Below, piece after piece: positions 7,023 through 14,138 of a stretch of 14,456 bases of DNA (its first letter is position 1; the number at the start of each line of letters is the position of its first letter). A program made the position numbers and the translations under genes. The stretch is taken from assembly GCA_902796975.1 (NCBI GenBank), contig CADBRF010000032.1, positions 1 through 14,456 of the forward strand. Reading direction: 5' to 3'. Under the pieces are notes generated by a model, which searched no databases, had not been told where the DNA came from, and worked only from the letters and a program-made list of their open reading frames with translations. The stretch is from an uncultured Coriobacteriaceae bacterium (GTDB taxonomy: Bacteria; Actinomycetota; Coriobacteriia; Coriobacteriales; QAMH01).

Positions 7023-7805
7023 TCATGCGCCGACGGCGGTGCCAGGAGTTGACTGGCCACCGGATTCGTCATATTCGGCTGTGATGGTCACGCCATCTGA
7101 AGAGCAGGTTATGCCAGCATCCTGGGTTTCGGCTTCTTCGTAATACCGAGTCTGCGTCGTCGGCTGCTGGTTGTCCGTCTGAGAACGAGCGCTAAACCGC
7201 AGCACCGAGCAACCGTTCAGCACGAGATTGATGACGAGGTTGATGACAAGAAATGCCACGACCCATTTTATGCAGCCTGACGCCTGCTCACGCGCGCCCT
7301 GATATCGATCGGATGCCTGCTGCCGCCACTGCTGTTGACGCCATTGCTGTTGCTGTTGTTGTTGCTGTTGCCGCTGCTGGGATGAATCAAACCCCTGCGC
7401 CTGCTCATACCAGTTGCGGAACATTTCCTCAAAGGGGTCAGCATACTGACCTTGGCCGCCTGGCTGGCCGGCAGGACCACGATAGGTGTACTGCCCGGTG
7501 AAGGGGTCGTACGTGTAGGTTCCAGCCCGGTACTGGCCTGTGCTCTGTCTGCCATAGCTGCCTGTCGAGTTCGAAGGGCCCTGCTGCGCATACGGACTTG
7601 AGGTAGCGCGGGGGCCGTAAGGCGTTCCATTGATGATAGAGTCATATGCCGCATTGACTTCTGCCATCTTTTTGGCAGCCTGCTCATCACCCGGATTCAG
7701 GTCGGGATGGTATTTTTTTGCAAGCTTGCGGTAAGCCTTGGTCACTTCTTCCTTCGAAGCTCCATGGCTCACACCCAACACGCTATATGGATCATTCTGT
7801 GGCAT
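7023..7805 (-). CDS. Membrane-anchored J-domain protein with polyglutamine linker
   Basis: The 260-aa protein has an N-terminal J-domain (about 4-60): DPYSVLGVSHGASKEEV, helix AYRKLAKKY and the essential HPD at 33-35. It lacks the Gly/Phe-rich, zinc-finger and C-terminal domains of true DnaJ. Next come a Gly/Tyr/Pro/Gln-rich linker, a segment PFEEMFRNWYEQ (124-135), a run of nine glutamines (146-154) followed by WRQQQW, and a strongly hydrophobic segment WVVAFLVINLVINLVL (181-196) that should be one membrane helix. About 60 polar residues follow, with cysteines at 199 and 234. It probably recruits a DnaK to the membrane, with the J-domain inside the cell; the client is unknown. The ATG at 7805 has only a weak GGA upstream. 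It is followed closely by the adaptor gene. Confidence 0.85.
   Translation of the reverse strand: MPQNDPYSVLGVSHGASKEEVTKAYRKLAKKYHPDLNPGDEQAAKKMAEVNAAYDSIINGTPYGPRATSSPYAQQGPSNSTGSYGRQSTGQYRAGTYTYDPFTGQYTYRGPAGQPGGQGQYADPFEEMFRNWYEQAQGFDSSQQRQQQQQQQQQWRQQQWRQQASDRYQGAREQASGCIKWVVAFLVINLVINLVLNGCSVLRFSARSQTDNQQPTTQTRYYEEAETQDAGITCSSDGVTITAEYDESGGQSTPGTAVGA
7344..7370 (-). repeat. CAA/CAG repeat encoding nine glutamines
   Basis: Nine consecutive CAA/CAG codons on the minus strand encode the glutamine run of the J-domain protein. Further CAA/CAG codons flank it over about 7320-7380, interrupted by CGG/CGT and TGG. The mixed codons make it less slippery than a pure triplet repeat, but it could still vary in length between strains. 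Confidence 0.85.
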
Positions 7806-7861
7806 AGTTCCGTTATCGTACCTGATTTCTCTGATGCTAGCCTGAAGTAATCGCCACGGTT

Positions 7862-7877
7862 CGGCAACGTTTTGCCG
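7862..7877. other. Small hairpin between tsaE and the J-domain gene
   Basis: CGGCAA (7862-7867) and TTGCCG (7872-7877) form a perfect 6-bp stem with a 4-nt loop in the 101-nt gap between the two genes. No T-run follows on the minus strand, so it is at best a weak terminator or attenuator. I see no convincing promoter in this gap. Confidence 0.3.
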
Positions 7878-7906
7878 CGCACCTCCCGGGCCTCTCCGAG
7901 AACCGG

Positions 7907-8371
7907 CTATCTATTAGACGCGAGCACGTGTTCAAACTCTGCGCCTCGCGCGCCATAGCCTTCGACTCGTACTACTCGGCTTTCATCGTCCTGTATGAGA
8001 ATTGAAATGTCCAGACGTTCATCAGGCATGGCATCGGGGAACTTGTCGCCCCATTCCACAAGGCTCACTCCGCCGCTTTCAAGCATGCCGTCGAAATCGA
8101 TGTCGTCGAGTTCTTCGTATTCGTCGAGGCGATACAGGTCGAAATGTAGGAGCGGCAACTCTTCCCCAATATACTCGAGCACGATAGGGAAGGTCGGGCT
8201 CGTAACGTCATCGTTGACCCCCATGCCACAGGCAAAACCCTTGGCGAACTGGGTCTTTCCCGCGCCCAAGTCTCCCATGAGCACAATGCAATCTCCTGCC
8301 TTGGCAAGCTCGCCCAGACGTTCGCCAATCTGCATTGTCTCTTCGGTGGTGTTACTCACAAGCTCAAGCAT
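7907..8371 (-). CDS. tsaE: TsaE, P-loop ATPase of the t6A complex
   Basis: The 154-aa protein is the expected size for TsaE (YjeE), which uses ATP to drive turnover of the TsaB-TsaD complex during threonylcarbamoylation of tRNA A37. The Walker A motif GDLGAGKT is at 33-40. Family motifs SPTFPIVLEY (58-67), HFDLYRLDEYEEL (76-88) and LVEWGDKFPD (104-113) follow; the last contains the conserved VEW. The ATG at 8371 is chosen because GGAGGA lies 11 nt upstream at the end of the preceding gene, and longer frames would run into that gene. It begins 7 nt after the glycosylase stop. Its partner fusion gene lies further along the same strand, separated by the J-domain and adaptor genes. Confidence 0.95.
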   Translation of the reverse strand: MLELVSNTTEETMQIGERLGELAKAGDCIVLMGDLGAGKTQFAKGFACGMGVNDDVTSPTFPIVLEYIGEELPLLHFDLYRLDEYEELDDIDFDGMLESGGVSLVEWGDKFPDAMPDERLDISILIQDDESRVVRVEGYGARGAEFEHVLASNR

Positions 8372-8378
8372 CGGGGTA

Positions 8379-8990
8379 TTATTCCTCCAGTCGTTCTTCG
8401 GCACGTTTTGCATCGGTATCAAGCAGGAGCTTGAGCAGGTCGAAGTCCTCCTCGATTGCGCCGAGTTTAGAGCGGTCATAGATTGCCGCGGCAGGGTGAA
8501 AAGTGGGGATTACACGGAAAGGACCGGTGACCTGTACAGTTCCCCGAAGCCTCGTGATACCCGTATTGGTTTGAAGGATGAACTTGGTGGCAAAATTGCC
8601 GAGCGTTACAAGCACGGTAGGATGCACCGCCTTCACCTGCTCGCGCAGCCAGGGTGTACACAGCTCAATCTCTTCGGGATGAGGGTCCCTGTTGTGGGGA
8701 GGCCGGCATTTGAGAATGTTGGCGATATAGATTTCGTCCCTCGCAAGACCAATACGCGCAAGCTGTTCGTCGAGAAGCTTGCCTGCTGCCCCCACGAAGG
8801 GAACGCCCTTCTCGTCCTCGTTCTTACCAGGGGCCTCGCCGATGAACATGACTTCCGCATGAGGATTGCCCGCGCCCGGAACAACATGGATGCGTGTATC
8901 TCCCAATGGACACCGGTGGCACATCTGGAGGTCGTTCAACAGCTTATCGAGGTCGTGGTGATAGCTTGGAATTCCCGTTTCTGGTGCCAT
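8379..8990 (-). CDS. Family 4-type uracil-DNA glycosylase (Fe-S cluster)
   Basis: The 203-aa protein removes uracil from DNA at the first step of base excision repair. Four cysteines fit a 4Fe-4S cluster of family 4 enzymes: C24 and C27 (CHRCPL), C95 (LKCRPP) and C111 (ELCTPW). The active-site motif GEAPGKNEDEKGVPFVG is at 51-67, with Glu52 where family 1 enzymes have Asp, and TFHPAA (163-168) supplies the second catalytic segment. It is slightly longer than the family core because of a charged C-terminal tail. The ATG at 8990 shares one base with the alr stop (TAATG), with a G-rich ribosome-binding stretch before it, so translation is probably coupled to alr. Confidence 0.93.
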   Translation of the reverse strand: MAPETGIPSYHHDLDKLLNDLQMCHRCPLGDTRIHVVPGAGNPHAEVMFIGEAPGKNEDEKGVPFVGAAGKLLDEQLARIGLARDEIYIANILKCRPPHNRDPHPEEIELCTPWLREQVKAVHPTVLVTLGNFATKFILQTNTGITRLRGTVQVTGPFRVIPTFHPAAAIYDRSKLGAIEEDFDLLKLLLDTDAKRAEERLEE

Positions 8991-10339
8991 TAGAAACCCC
9001 AGCTCCCCTTGCCGGTATAGATTTTGGGCAAGCGCATGCCAAAGCCGCAAGTGACCTCGTAGTTAATTGTGCCAAGTTCTGCCGCCATGGTGTCTGCCGT
9101 GATTGTGTAATCGCCCTGCGTGCCGATAATAGTGACCTCATCGCCAATGTTAGCGCCGCCCGCAAGCCCCGTTATGGAATGGCCGAGCGGCACCTCTACC
9201 ATCATCTGGTCCATGCAGATATTGCCCGCCTGATTGCAAAGGCGTCCATTGATGATGACTTTCATACGGTTGGAAAGAGCGCGGCGCAACCCATCTGCAT
9301 AGCCGATGGGAACCGTTGCTATCTGAACCGGCTTGTTCACCCGGTAGGTATACCCATAACTCACGCCGGAGCCAAGTGCAGGTTCCTTGATATAGGAAAT
9401 TTGAGCATGCACTGACATCGCGGGGATAAGGTCCTCCCCGAACTGCTCCATATAGCCACTCGGAGCAAGACCATACATGGTAATGCCCATCCGCCCCATA
9501 TCAAAATAAGCATCAGGGTAGCGCTCGATACTCGCCGAGTTCGCGCAGTGCACAATACCGGGATCGATGCCCGCCATGCGCAAGGAATTTACCGCATCAT
9601 TGAAATGTGAGAGAGCGGATTTGAAATCCCATTCGTCGCTTGTGTCCGCCGTTGCGAAGTGGGTGAACACACCGCCCAGCTTGAGCCCGCGATGAAAGTC
9701 GATAGACCTGATGAACTCAACGACATCGGTGTAGTGAACACCGATGCGGTTCATGCCTGTATCGATAGCAAGATGGTAACGGGCGACCTTGCCCTGCATA
9801 TCCGCTTCTTCTCCAAGCGCAAGAGCAAACTCCGAAGTGCAGACGCTCGGCACGATATTGAATTCGAGCAAATAGGGAATTGCACGCAACGGAGGCTCTG
9901 AAAGCATCAGGATTGGTGCAATGATACCGGCTTGACGGAGTTTGACGCCCTCTTCAACCGTTGCGACGGCTAGGGCATCTGCGCCACATCGGAGAGCGAC
10001 TTTTGCTACGGGAACGGAACCATGGCCATAGGCGTCTGCCTTGACGACGGCCATGAGATGACGCCGTGCGCCCAGCTGCTTTTTACCGATGCGCACGTTG
10101 TGCGCAATAGCATCAAGGTCGACTTCAACCCAGGCGCTTCGGGGAATGTTACCAAGGTCAATTCGGGCAGAGCCCCTGTTCTCGCGCATCTCGTCAAGCA
10201 CTGTGTTCACGGAGATATCCCGCTGGGATTCACGCTTGCGCTTGCGCTCCTCTTCTGCAGCGTTCTTTTCGTCCTCGCGGTTATAACCTTTTGGCAGATG
10301 GGGGTTTGCCCCGAAATAATTCACTTCGTCCCTGCTCAC
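8990..10339 (-). CDS. alr: Alanine racemase with N-terminal extension
   Basis: This PLP enzyme converts L-alanine to D-alanine for peptidoglycan. The fold starts near residue 68 (SAWVEVDLDAIAHNVR). The PLP lysine is Lys100 in AVVKADAYGHG, and the second catalytic base is the Tyr of VSYGYTY (about 328). HLAIDTGMNRIG, VGYADG-like IGYADGL and CMDQ are all family motifs. At 449 aa it is about 70 residues longer than typical Alr, because of a hydrophilic leader rich in Lys, Arg and Glu (EEERKRKRESQRD). The GTG at 10339 overlaps the nnrD stop as GTGA and has AAAGGGA 6 nt upstream. An ATG at 10357 has a poorer site; later starts cannot be excluded, and would shorten the extension. Confidence 0.93.
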   Translation of the reverse strand: MSRDEVNYFGANPHLPKGYNREDEKNAAEEERKRKRESQRDISVNTVLDEMRENRGSARIDLGNIPRSAWVEVDLDAIAHNVRIGKKQLGARRHLMAVVKADAYGHGSVPVAKVALRCGADALAVATVEEGVKLRQAGIIAPILMLSEPPLRAIPYLLEFNIVPSVCTSEFALALGEEADMQGKVARYHLAIDTGMNRIGVHYTDVVEFIRSIDFHRGLKLGGVFTHFATADTSDEWDFKSALSHFNDAVNSLRMAGIDPGIVHCANSASIERYPDAYFDMGRMGITMYGLAPSGYMEQFGEDLIPAMSVHAQISYIKEPALGSGVSYGYTYRVNKPVQIATVPIGYADGLRRALSNRMKVIINGRLCNQAGNICMDQMMVEVPLGHSITGLAGGANIGDEVTIIGTQGDYTITADTMAAELGTINYEVTCGFGMRLPKIYTGKGSWGF

Positions 10340-11220
10340 TGCAGTTCCCTTTCCCATTGCACTATTGCCGGCCCGATGTGCTCGATAAGGTCTTCGGGCA
10401 TGACCGAGATATCGCTCAGCTTCTGCGCGGCATACCTGCCCGCGCGTCCATGAAGATACACCCCCACCGAGGCAGCGTCGAGCGCATTGAGACCCTGTGC
10501 GAGCAGCGCGCCTATCATGCCGGCGAGCACATCTCCACTTCCCGCCTTAGCGAGCTCTGGCCCACCTTCATTGCATACATAGGTCGTTACGCCATCCGAA
10601 ATCAACGTCCCCGGCCCCTTGAGAACCGCAACCGCCTTCAATCGGTTTGCGAGCTCGCGCACCGCAGCCACCCTGTCTTCGACTGCATGCCCGAGAAGGC
10701 GGACCGCCTCTCCCTCATGGGGAGTAATGATTCTCACAGAATTCGCTGCATCCGTGAGCATTGCGGAATCTCTCGCGATGATATTGAGCGCATCGGCATC
10801 GAGCACGGCAGGGCAGGCAAGATGCGCGAGCAGTTCCTTGAGAAAGGACGCCACCAGCGCAGTTGTACCCATACCGGGCCCCGCCACGAAAGCGCTGCTC
10901 TTCGCTCCTGCCCGAAGGACATCCTGAAGGCTTTCGAGGCACAGGGTGCCTTCCTCTTGTGCGCAAGCGGAAACGGGGATGGAGAGAAGATGCATATGCG
11001 CGACGACCGCAGCATCTCGACACGTTGCCAGCTTCGCATATCCAGCACCAGTACGAGCAGCCGCTTTAACTGCGAGGACAGGCGCAGATGGATAAAGGAC
11101 ACTCCCCCCAACCACGAGCACCCCGCCACGCGAATACTTATTGGCGGATTGCGCTGGATGGGGCAAGAGGTTCATCAACTCATGCGGTGTCCGTTCAATT
11201 GGTTCAGACACGGTCCTCAC
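10336..11220 (-). CDS. nnrD: ADP-dependent NAD(P)H-hydrate dehydratase
   Basis: The 294-aa protein is a YjeF C-terminal (ribokinase-like) dehydratase that uses ADP to convert damaged S-NAD(P)H hydrate back to NAD(P)H. Motifs in order are KYSRGGVLVVGGS (28-40), AGPGMG (113-118), DADALN (141-146), ITPHEGE (165-171), LKGPGTLI (200-207) and AKAGSGDVLAG (225-235), with the catalytic Asp230. In many bacteria this domain is fused behind an epimerase domain (NnrE); that domain is missing here and is not elsewhere in the window. The GTG start at 11220 overlaps acpS by 17 nt and lacks a clear ribosome-binding site, so GTG at 11211 or ATG at 11175 are alternatives. The acpS-nnrD neighbourhood is common in bacteria. 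Confidence 0.93.
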   Translation of the reverse strand: MRTVSEPIERTPHELMNLLPHPAQSANKYSRGGVLVVGGSVLYPSAPVLAVKAAARTGAGYAKLATCRDAAVVAHMHLLSIPVSACAQEEGTLCLESLQDVLRAGAKSSAFVAGPGMGTTALVASFLKELLAHLACPAVLDADALNIIARDSAMLTDAANSVRIITPHEGEAVRLLGHAVEDRVAAVRELANRLKAVAVLKGPGTLISDGVTTYVCNEGGPELAKAGSGDVLAGMIGALLAQGLNALDAASVGVYLHGRAGRYAAQKLSDISVMPEDLIEHIGPAIVQWERELQ

Positions 11221-11884
11221 CGCTTATGGGAGCATCACCAGCAGCGTCAGTCTGAGACTGAGCTTTTCCGGCAGAGCGAGAACGAGACGCTGCTGTACTC
11301 ATATCCGTTTTGGCATCATCGCTATCACTCGAACTGTCCATTTCATCCAGCAAGGAACGCAGCTCCTTGAAGCTCGCGGCAAGCTGCTCGCGCGGCCCGA
11401 GTGATTTCTCGCGCGAGGGTCGTGAAGCCTGAGTGGCGGCGATTGCATTCGCCACGGCATTCTCTCGCGTCCTGCTCAAGGAGATATGTATAGTGACGAT
11501 ACCGCGCGTTCCGGCTAGCTCCAGCGCGTTCCCGTGCAATACGACTCCCGGCTTCCCGCTTGCATCATGCACAACTTCGACATCACGAGGGCTCATGCCG
11601 GTAAAGCCTGTTCCCAAGGCTTTGAGCACCGCTTCTTTAGCTGCGAAATGAGTCGCATAGTGCACAGATGGACGCGGCGTACGCTCGCAATAGCTGCGCT
11701 CCTCCTCAGTGAAAACCCGTTTCACGAAGGAAGGGCTTCTTTGAAGAATCTCCTCAATTCGTGCAATCTCCACGAGATCGACGCCGACACCTGTGATTGC
11801 CTCGGGATTCCGCGTGATTGGCTGCACTGTCGTAGGCTTCTCCGCAGCATCATCTTGGATGGGAGCAGATGGGCTGTCACTCAT
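11204..11884 (-). CDS. acpS: Holo-ACP synthase with long terminal extensions
   Basis: AcpS transfers 4'-phosphopantetheine from coenzyme A to acyl carrier protein, switching on fatty-acid synthesis. The core is at about 30-152: GVGVDLVEIARIEEIL (32-47) with metal-binding Asp36, FVKRVFTEEERSYC (53-66), HFAAKEAVLKALGTG (79-93) with Lys83 and Glu84, and a final IHISLSRTRENAVANAIA. At 226 aa it is much longer than usual AcpS (about 120-130 aa). It has a 29-aa N-terminal tail and a C-terminal tail of about 75 aa rich in Ser, Asp and Ala, likely disordered, with one helix-like stretch (EQLAASFKELRSLLDEMD). The ATG at 11884 overlaps the glmS stop as ATGA, with GGTGA upstream, which supports the long N-terminus. 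Confidence 0.93.
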   Translation of the reverse strand: MSDSPSAPIQDDAAEKPTTVQPITRNPEAITGVGVDLVEIARIEEILQRSPSFVKRVFTEEERSYCERTPRPSVHYATHFAAKEAVLKALGTGFTGMSPRDVEVVHDASGKPGVVLHGNALELAGTRGIVTIHISLSRTRENAVANAIAATQASRPSREKSLGPREQLAASFKELRSLLDEMDSSSDSDDAKTDMSTAASRSRSAGKAQSQTDAAGDAPISGEDRV

Positions 11885-13713
11885 TCAACGGTCACCGACT
11901 TGGCGAGATTCCGAGGATGATCGACATCGCAACCACGTTTGAGAGCGACATGGCGAGCAAGGAGCTGCAGAGGAACGCTAGCGGTGATGGCAGAGCACCA
12001 GTCTCTTGTGCGGGGGATATAGAGAACATAATCCGCGATTTCCGAAACCTCAGTATCGCCCTCTGTTGCCACGGCAACAATATGAGAGCCGCGTGCCAGA
12101 GCCTCCTGCACGTTAGAAAGCGTCTGCATGCGAGTCGGCGAATCCGTGACTACGGCGACGACCGGGACATTCTCGTCAAGCAGGGCTATAGGCCCATGTT
12201 TGAGTTCTCCTGCAGCGTATGCCTCGGCGTGCAGATAGGAGATTTCCTTCAGCTTGAGAGCGCCTTCCTTGCAGATAGTCGCACCGATACCACGTCCCAC
12301 GTACATAGCGGAATGTGCTTTGCTAATAAGCTCAGCCGCCTCCTCAATCTCATTCTGGTTTTCGAGAATGGCCTCAATTTGGGAGGGGGTCTCACACAAG
12401 TCGCTATAAAGAGAAGCTACCTGGTTGCTCGTCAGGCGATGCTTCTTCTGAGCAAGAAACATAGCGATGAGCGAGAGACAGGCGATTTGTGCGAGGAAGG
12501 ATTTGGTTGCTGCCACGGAGATTTCCATATTGGCCTTGACATAGAAAGCACCGTCAGATTCGCGCGTAATACGACTTCCTACGACGTTAGTAACAGCAAA
12601 GACCTTGGCGCCCTTCGAGCGAGCAAGCCTCACGGCGGCAAGCGTATCCGCCGTCTCTCCGGACTGGGAAATGGCTATGACCAGGGTGGAAGGGGTGACG
12701 ATGGGATTCCTGTAACGGAACTCACTTGCCACGTCTACCGTCGTGGGTATGCGTGCCCATCCTTCGATAAGTTCGCGCGCCACAAGACCAGCATGATAGC
12801 TCGTCCCACAACCGATAATATAAACAGAATCAATGGCGGCGATGTCTTCATCGTCGAGAGTGAGCTCGTCAAGAATGACTTCACCGTTCTTCACACAGCC
12901 GGCAATGGTGTCGCGAACAGCGCGCGGCTGCTCATAAATTTCCTTGAGCATGAAGTCCGGGTAGCCAGCGTGTTCAGCATTTTCGGCATCCCAGTCTACA
13001 TGCGTCCAAGTCGGTTCAACCGTCTTGCCGGACCTGTCAAATACTTCGATGCTGTTGGGCCGAAGAAGCGCAATTTGCCCATCATCAAGAAAAATCGCAT
13101 CCCGAGTATATTCGAGAAGCGCAATCATATCGCTACCGATAAACGAGCCCTTTACGTCCCCATCGGACATACCGATAACAATAGGGCTGTCTTTACGGGT
13201 AACCACAATTTGGTCTGGTGCATCGACACAGACTGCGGCGATGCCATAAGCTCCCTGGAGTTGCTGCGTAGCTTTTCGCATAGCTGCAACAAGATCGCCC
13301 TCGTAATAGCGCTCAAGCAAATGGGCAACAACCTCGGTATCAGTCTGACTGCGGAAGGTATGACCTTCTGCAATAAGCTCATCACGGAGAGCAACGAAGT
13401 TCTCGATAATGCCATTATGCACAATCGCAATGTTCCCATGGCAGTCGATGTGAGGGTGGGCATTGGTCTCTGATGGCCGACCATGTGTTGCCCATCGCGT
13501 GTGGCCAATACCACAGCAGGAAGCGTGTTCATCGTTCGAGAGCGCTTCTTCAAGAACAGCTACTTTCCCGGTACGTCTGATGACATCCAAACGCCCAGGA
13601 TATGCAAGAGCAACGCCTGCTGAATCATATCCGCGGTATTCAAGCTTCTTGAGCCCGTCTATAAGAATCTTGTCTGCAGGCACATTACCTGTAAAGCCAA
13701 CAATTCCACACAA
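11881..13713 (-). CDS. glmS: Glutamine-fructose-6-phosphate aminotransferase
   Basis: GlmS makes glucosamine-6-phosphate from fructose-6-phosphate and glutamine, the entry to UDP-GlcNAc and peptidoglycan. The 610-aa length is standard. The glutaminase half starts with nucleophile Cys2 (CGIVGFTG) and has YRGYDSAG, HTRWATHG (71-78), HNGIIEN (99-105) and TDTEV. The isomerase half has two SIS domains with GCGTSYHAG, ISQSGETADT, HAEAYAAGELKHGP and the C-terminal HPRNLAKSVTVE with the catalytic Lys. Because Cys must directly follow the initiator, the start is fixed at a TTG codon (13713-13711); the ribosome-binding site is weak (AAGG about 13 nt before). EISVAATKSF near the second SIS domain differs slightly from the common EIGVASTKAF. 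It heads the gene train, downstream of the rRNA terminator. Confidence 0.98.
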   Translation of the reverse strand: MCGIVGFTGNVPADKILIDGLKKLEYRGYDSAGVALAYPGRLDVIRRTGKVAVLEEALSNDEHASCCGIGHTRWATHGRPSETNAHPHIDCHGNIAIVHNGIIENFVALRDELIAEGHTFRSQTDTEVVAHLLERYYEGDLVAAMRKATQQLQGAYGIAAVCVDAPDQIVVTRKDSPIVIGMSDGDVKGSFIGSDMIALLEYTRDAIFLDDGQIALLRPNSIEVFDRSGKTVEPTWTHVDWDAENAEHAGYPDFMLKEIYEQPRAVRDTIAGCVKNGEVILDELTLDDEDIAAIDSVYIIGCGTSYHAGLVARELIEGWARIPTTVDVASEFRYRNPIVTPSTLVIAISQSGETADTLAAVRLARSKGAKVFAVTNVVGSRITRESDGAFYVKANMEISVAATKSFLAQIACLSLIAMFLAQKKHRLTSNQVASLYSDLCETPSQIEAILENQNEIEEAAELISKAHSAMYVGRGIGATICKEGALKLKEISYLHAEAYAAGELKHGPIALLDENVPVVAVVTDSPTRMQTLSNVQEALARGSHIVAVATEGDTEVSEIADYVLYIPRTRDWCSAITASVPLQLLARHVALKRGCDVDHPRNLAKSVTVE

Positions 13714-13729
13714 AGCAGTTCGCCCGCCT

Positions 13730-13759
13730 TACATACAAACGTCTAAAGTAAAACCGCAA
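13730..13759 (-). promoter_or_regulatory. Candidate glmS promoter
   Basis: On the minus strand TTGCGG (13759-13754) and TATGTA (13735-13730) are 18 nt apart in an AT-rich stretch just before glmS. The match to consensus is modest. A promoter is expected in this 228-nt gap because the rRNA operon ends in a strong terminator. I recognise no glmS ribozyme in the leader, which would be very short. Confidence 0.25.
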
Positions 13760-13941
13760 AACATAGAAAACAATTGTCTAAAAATACGCGATTATCCAGT
13801 GGATTCAAAGGCTTAAGCGCGAATCTAAAGGAGAATTACACGATAGACAAAAGAGAACATATCACAACTATGCAAAAGGAAAGGATTTAGAAACCGGAAA
13901 GCAACGTGCGCATGGAAGTACAGATCCCTGAATGAAGACAC

Positions 13942-13987
13942 AAAAAAGGCGGGGGCCGCGGGGGATCTGCTCCCCGCGGCCCCCGCC
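13942..13987 (-). terminator. Strong intrinsic terminator of the rRNA operon
   Basis: A perfect, almost all-GC 16-bp stem pairs 13948-13963 with 13972-13987 around an 8-nt loop. On the minus strand it runs into six T residues (complement of 13942-13947). It lies about 25 nt beyond the 5S gene and should end the rRNA transcript. A further 6-bp hairpin (13988-13993 with 13997-14002, loop TCT) directly precedes it. Confidence 0.95.
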
Positions 13988-13999
13988 GCCACGTCTCGT

Positions 14000-14138
14000 G
14001 GCCCCCGGGGGGACGGCGGCGTCCTCTTCTCCCACGGACTGCACCGCAGTACCTTCCGGCGATGGAGGGCTTGACTTCCGGGTTCGGCATGGGTCCGGGT
14101 ATTCCCCCTCCTCCATTGCCGCCGGCCCCCCGGGGGCC
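14000..14138. repeat. 13-bp inverted repeat bracketing the 5S gene
   Basis: The segments 14000-14012 and 14126-14138 are exact reverse complements (GGCCCCCGGGGGG on the minus strand upstream of 5S, CCCCCCGGGGGCC after it). In the transcript they would close a stem directly around 5S rRNA, continuing its own helix I after a one- or two-base interruption. Such stems usually serve as ribonuclease processing sites for 5S precursors. Each arm is also partly self-complementary. Confidence 0.75.
14013..14124 (-). rRNA. rrf: 5S ribosomal RNA
   Basis: On the minus strand the region contains the conserved 5S core CCGAACCCGGAAGTCAAG (about 14071-14088), GGTACTGCGG and GTGGGAGAAGAGGACGCCGCC. The 5' end GGCGGC (14123-14118) pairs with GCCGCC (14020-14015) as helix I, extended by the 14124-14014 C-G pair. 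The length of about 112 nt is slightly short but normal for this type; the exact ends are estimated from helix I. It is the last gene of the rRNA operon, following 23S by about 125 nt. Confidence 0.93.

Noticed and set aside
10291..11370. Plus-strand open frame of 359 codons opposite nnrD
   Set aside because: It is antisense to a complete NnrD with all its motifs; the translation is not protein-like.
11869..13473. Long plus-strand open frame (534 codons) opposite glmS
   Set aside because: It is antisense to a complete GlmS with all catalytic motifs; its translation shows no domain or sensible composition.
13714..13941. Possible glmS ribozyme in the gap before glmS
   Set aside because: No glmS ribozyme core is recognisable, and the likely leader is too short; the gap holds only an AT-rich candidate promoter.
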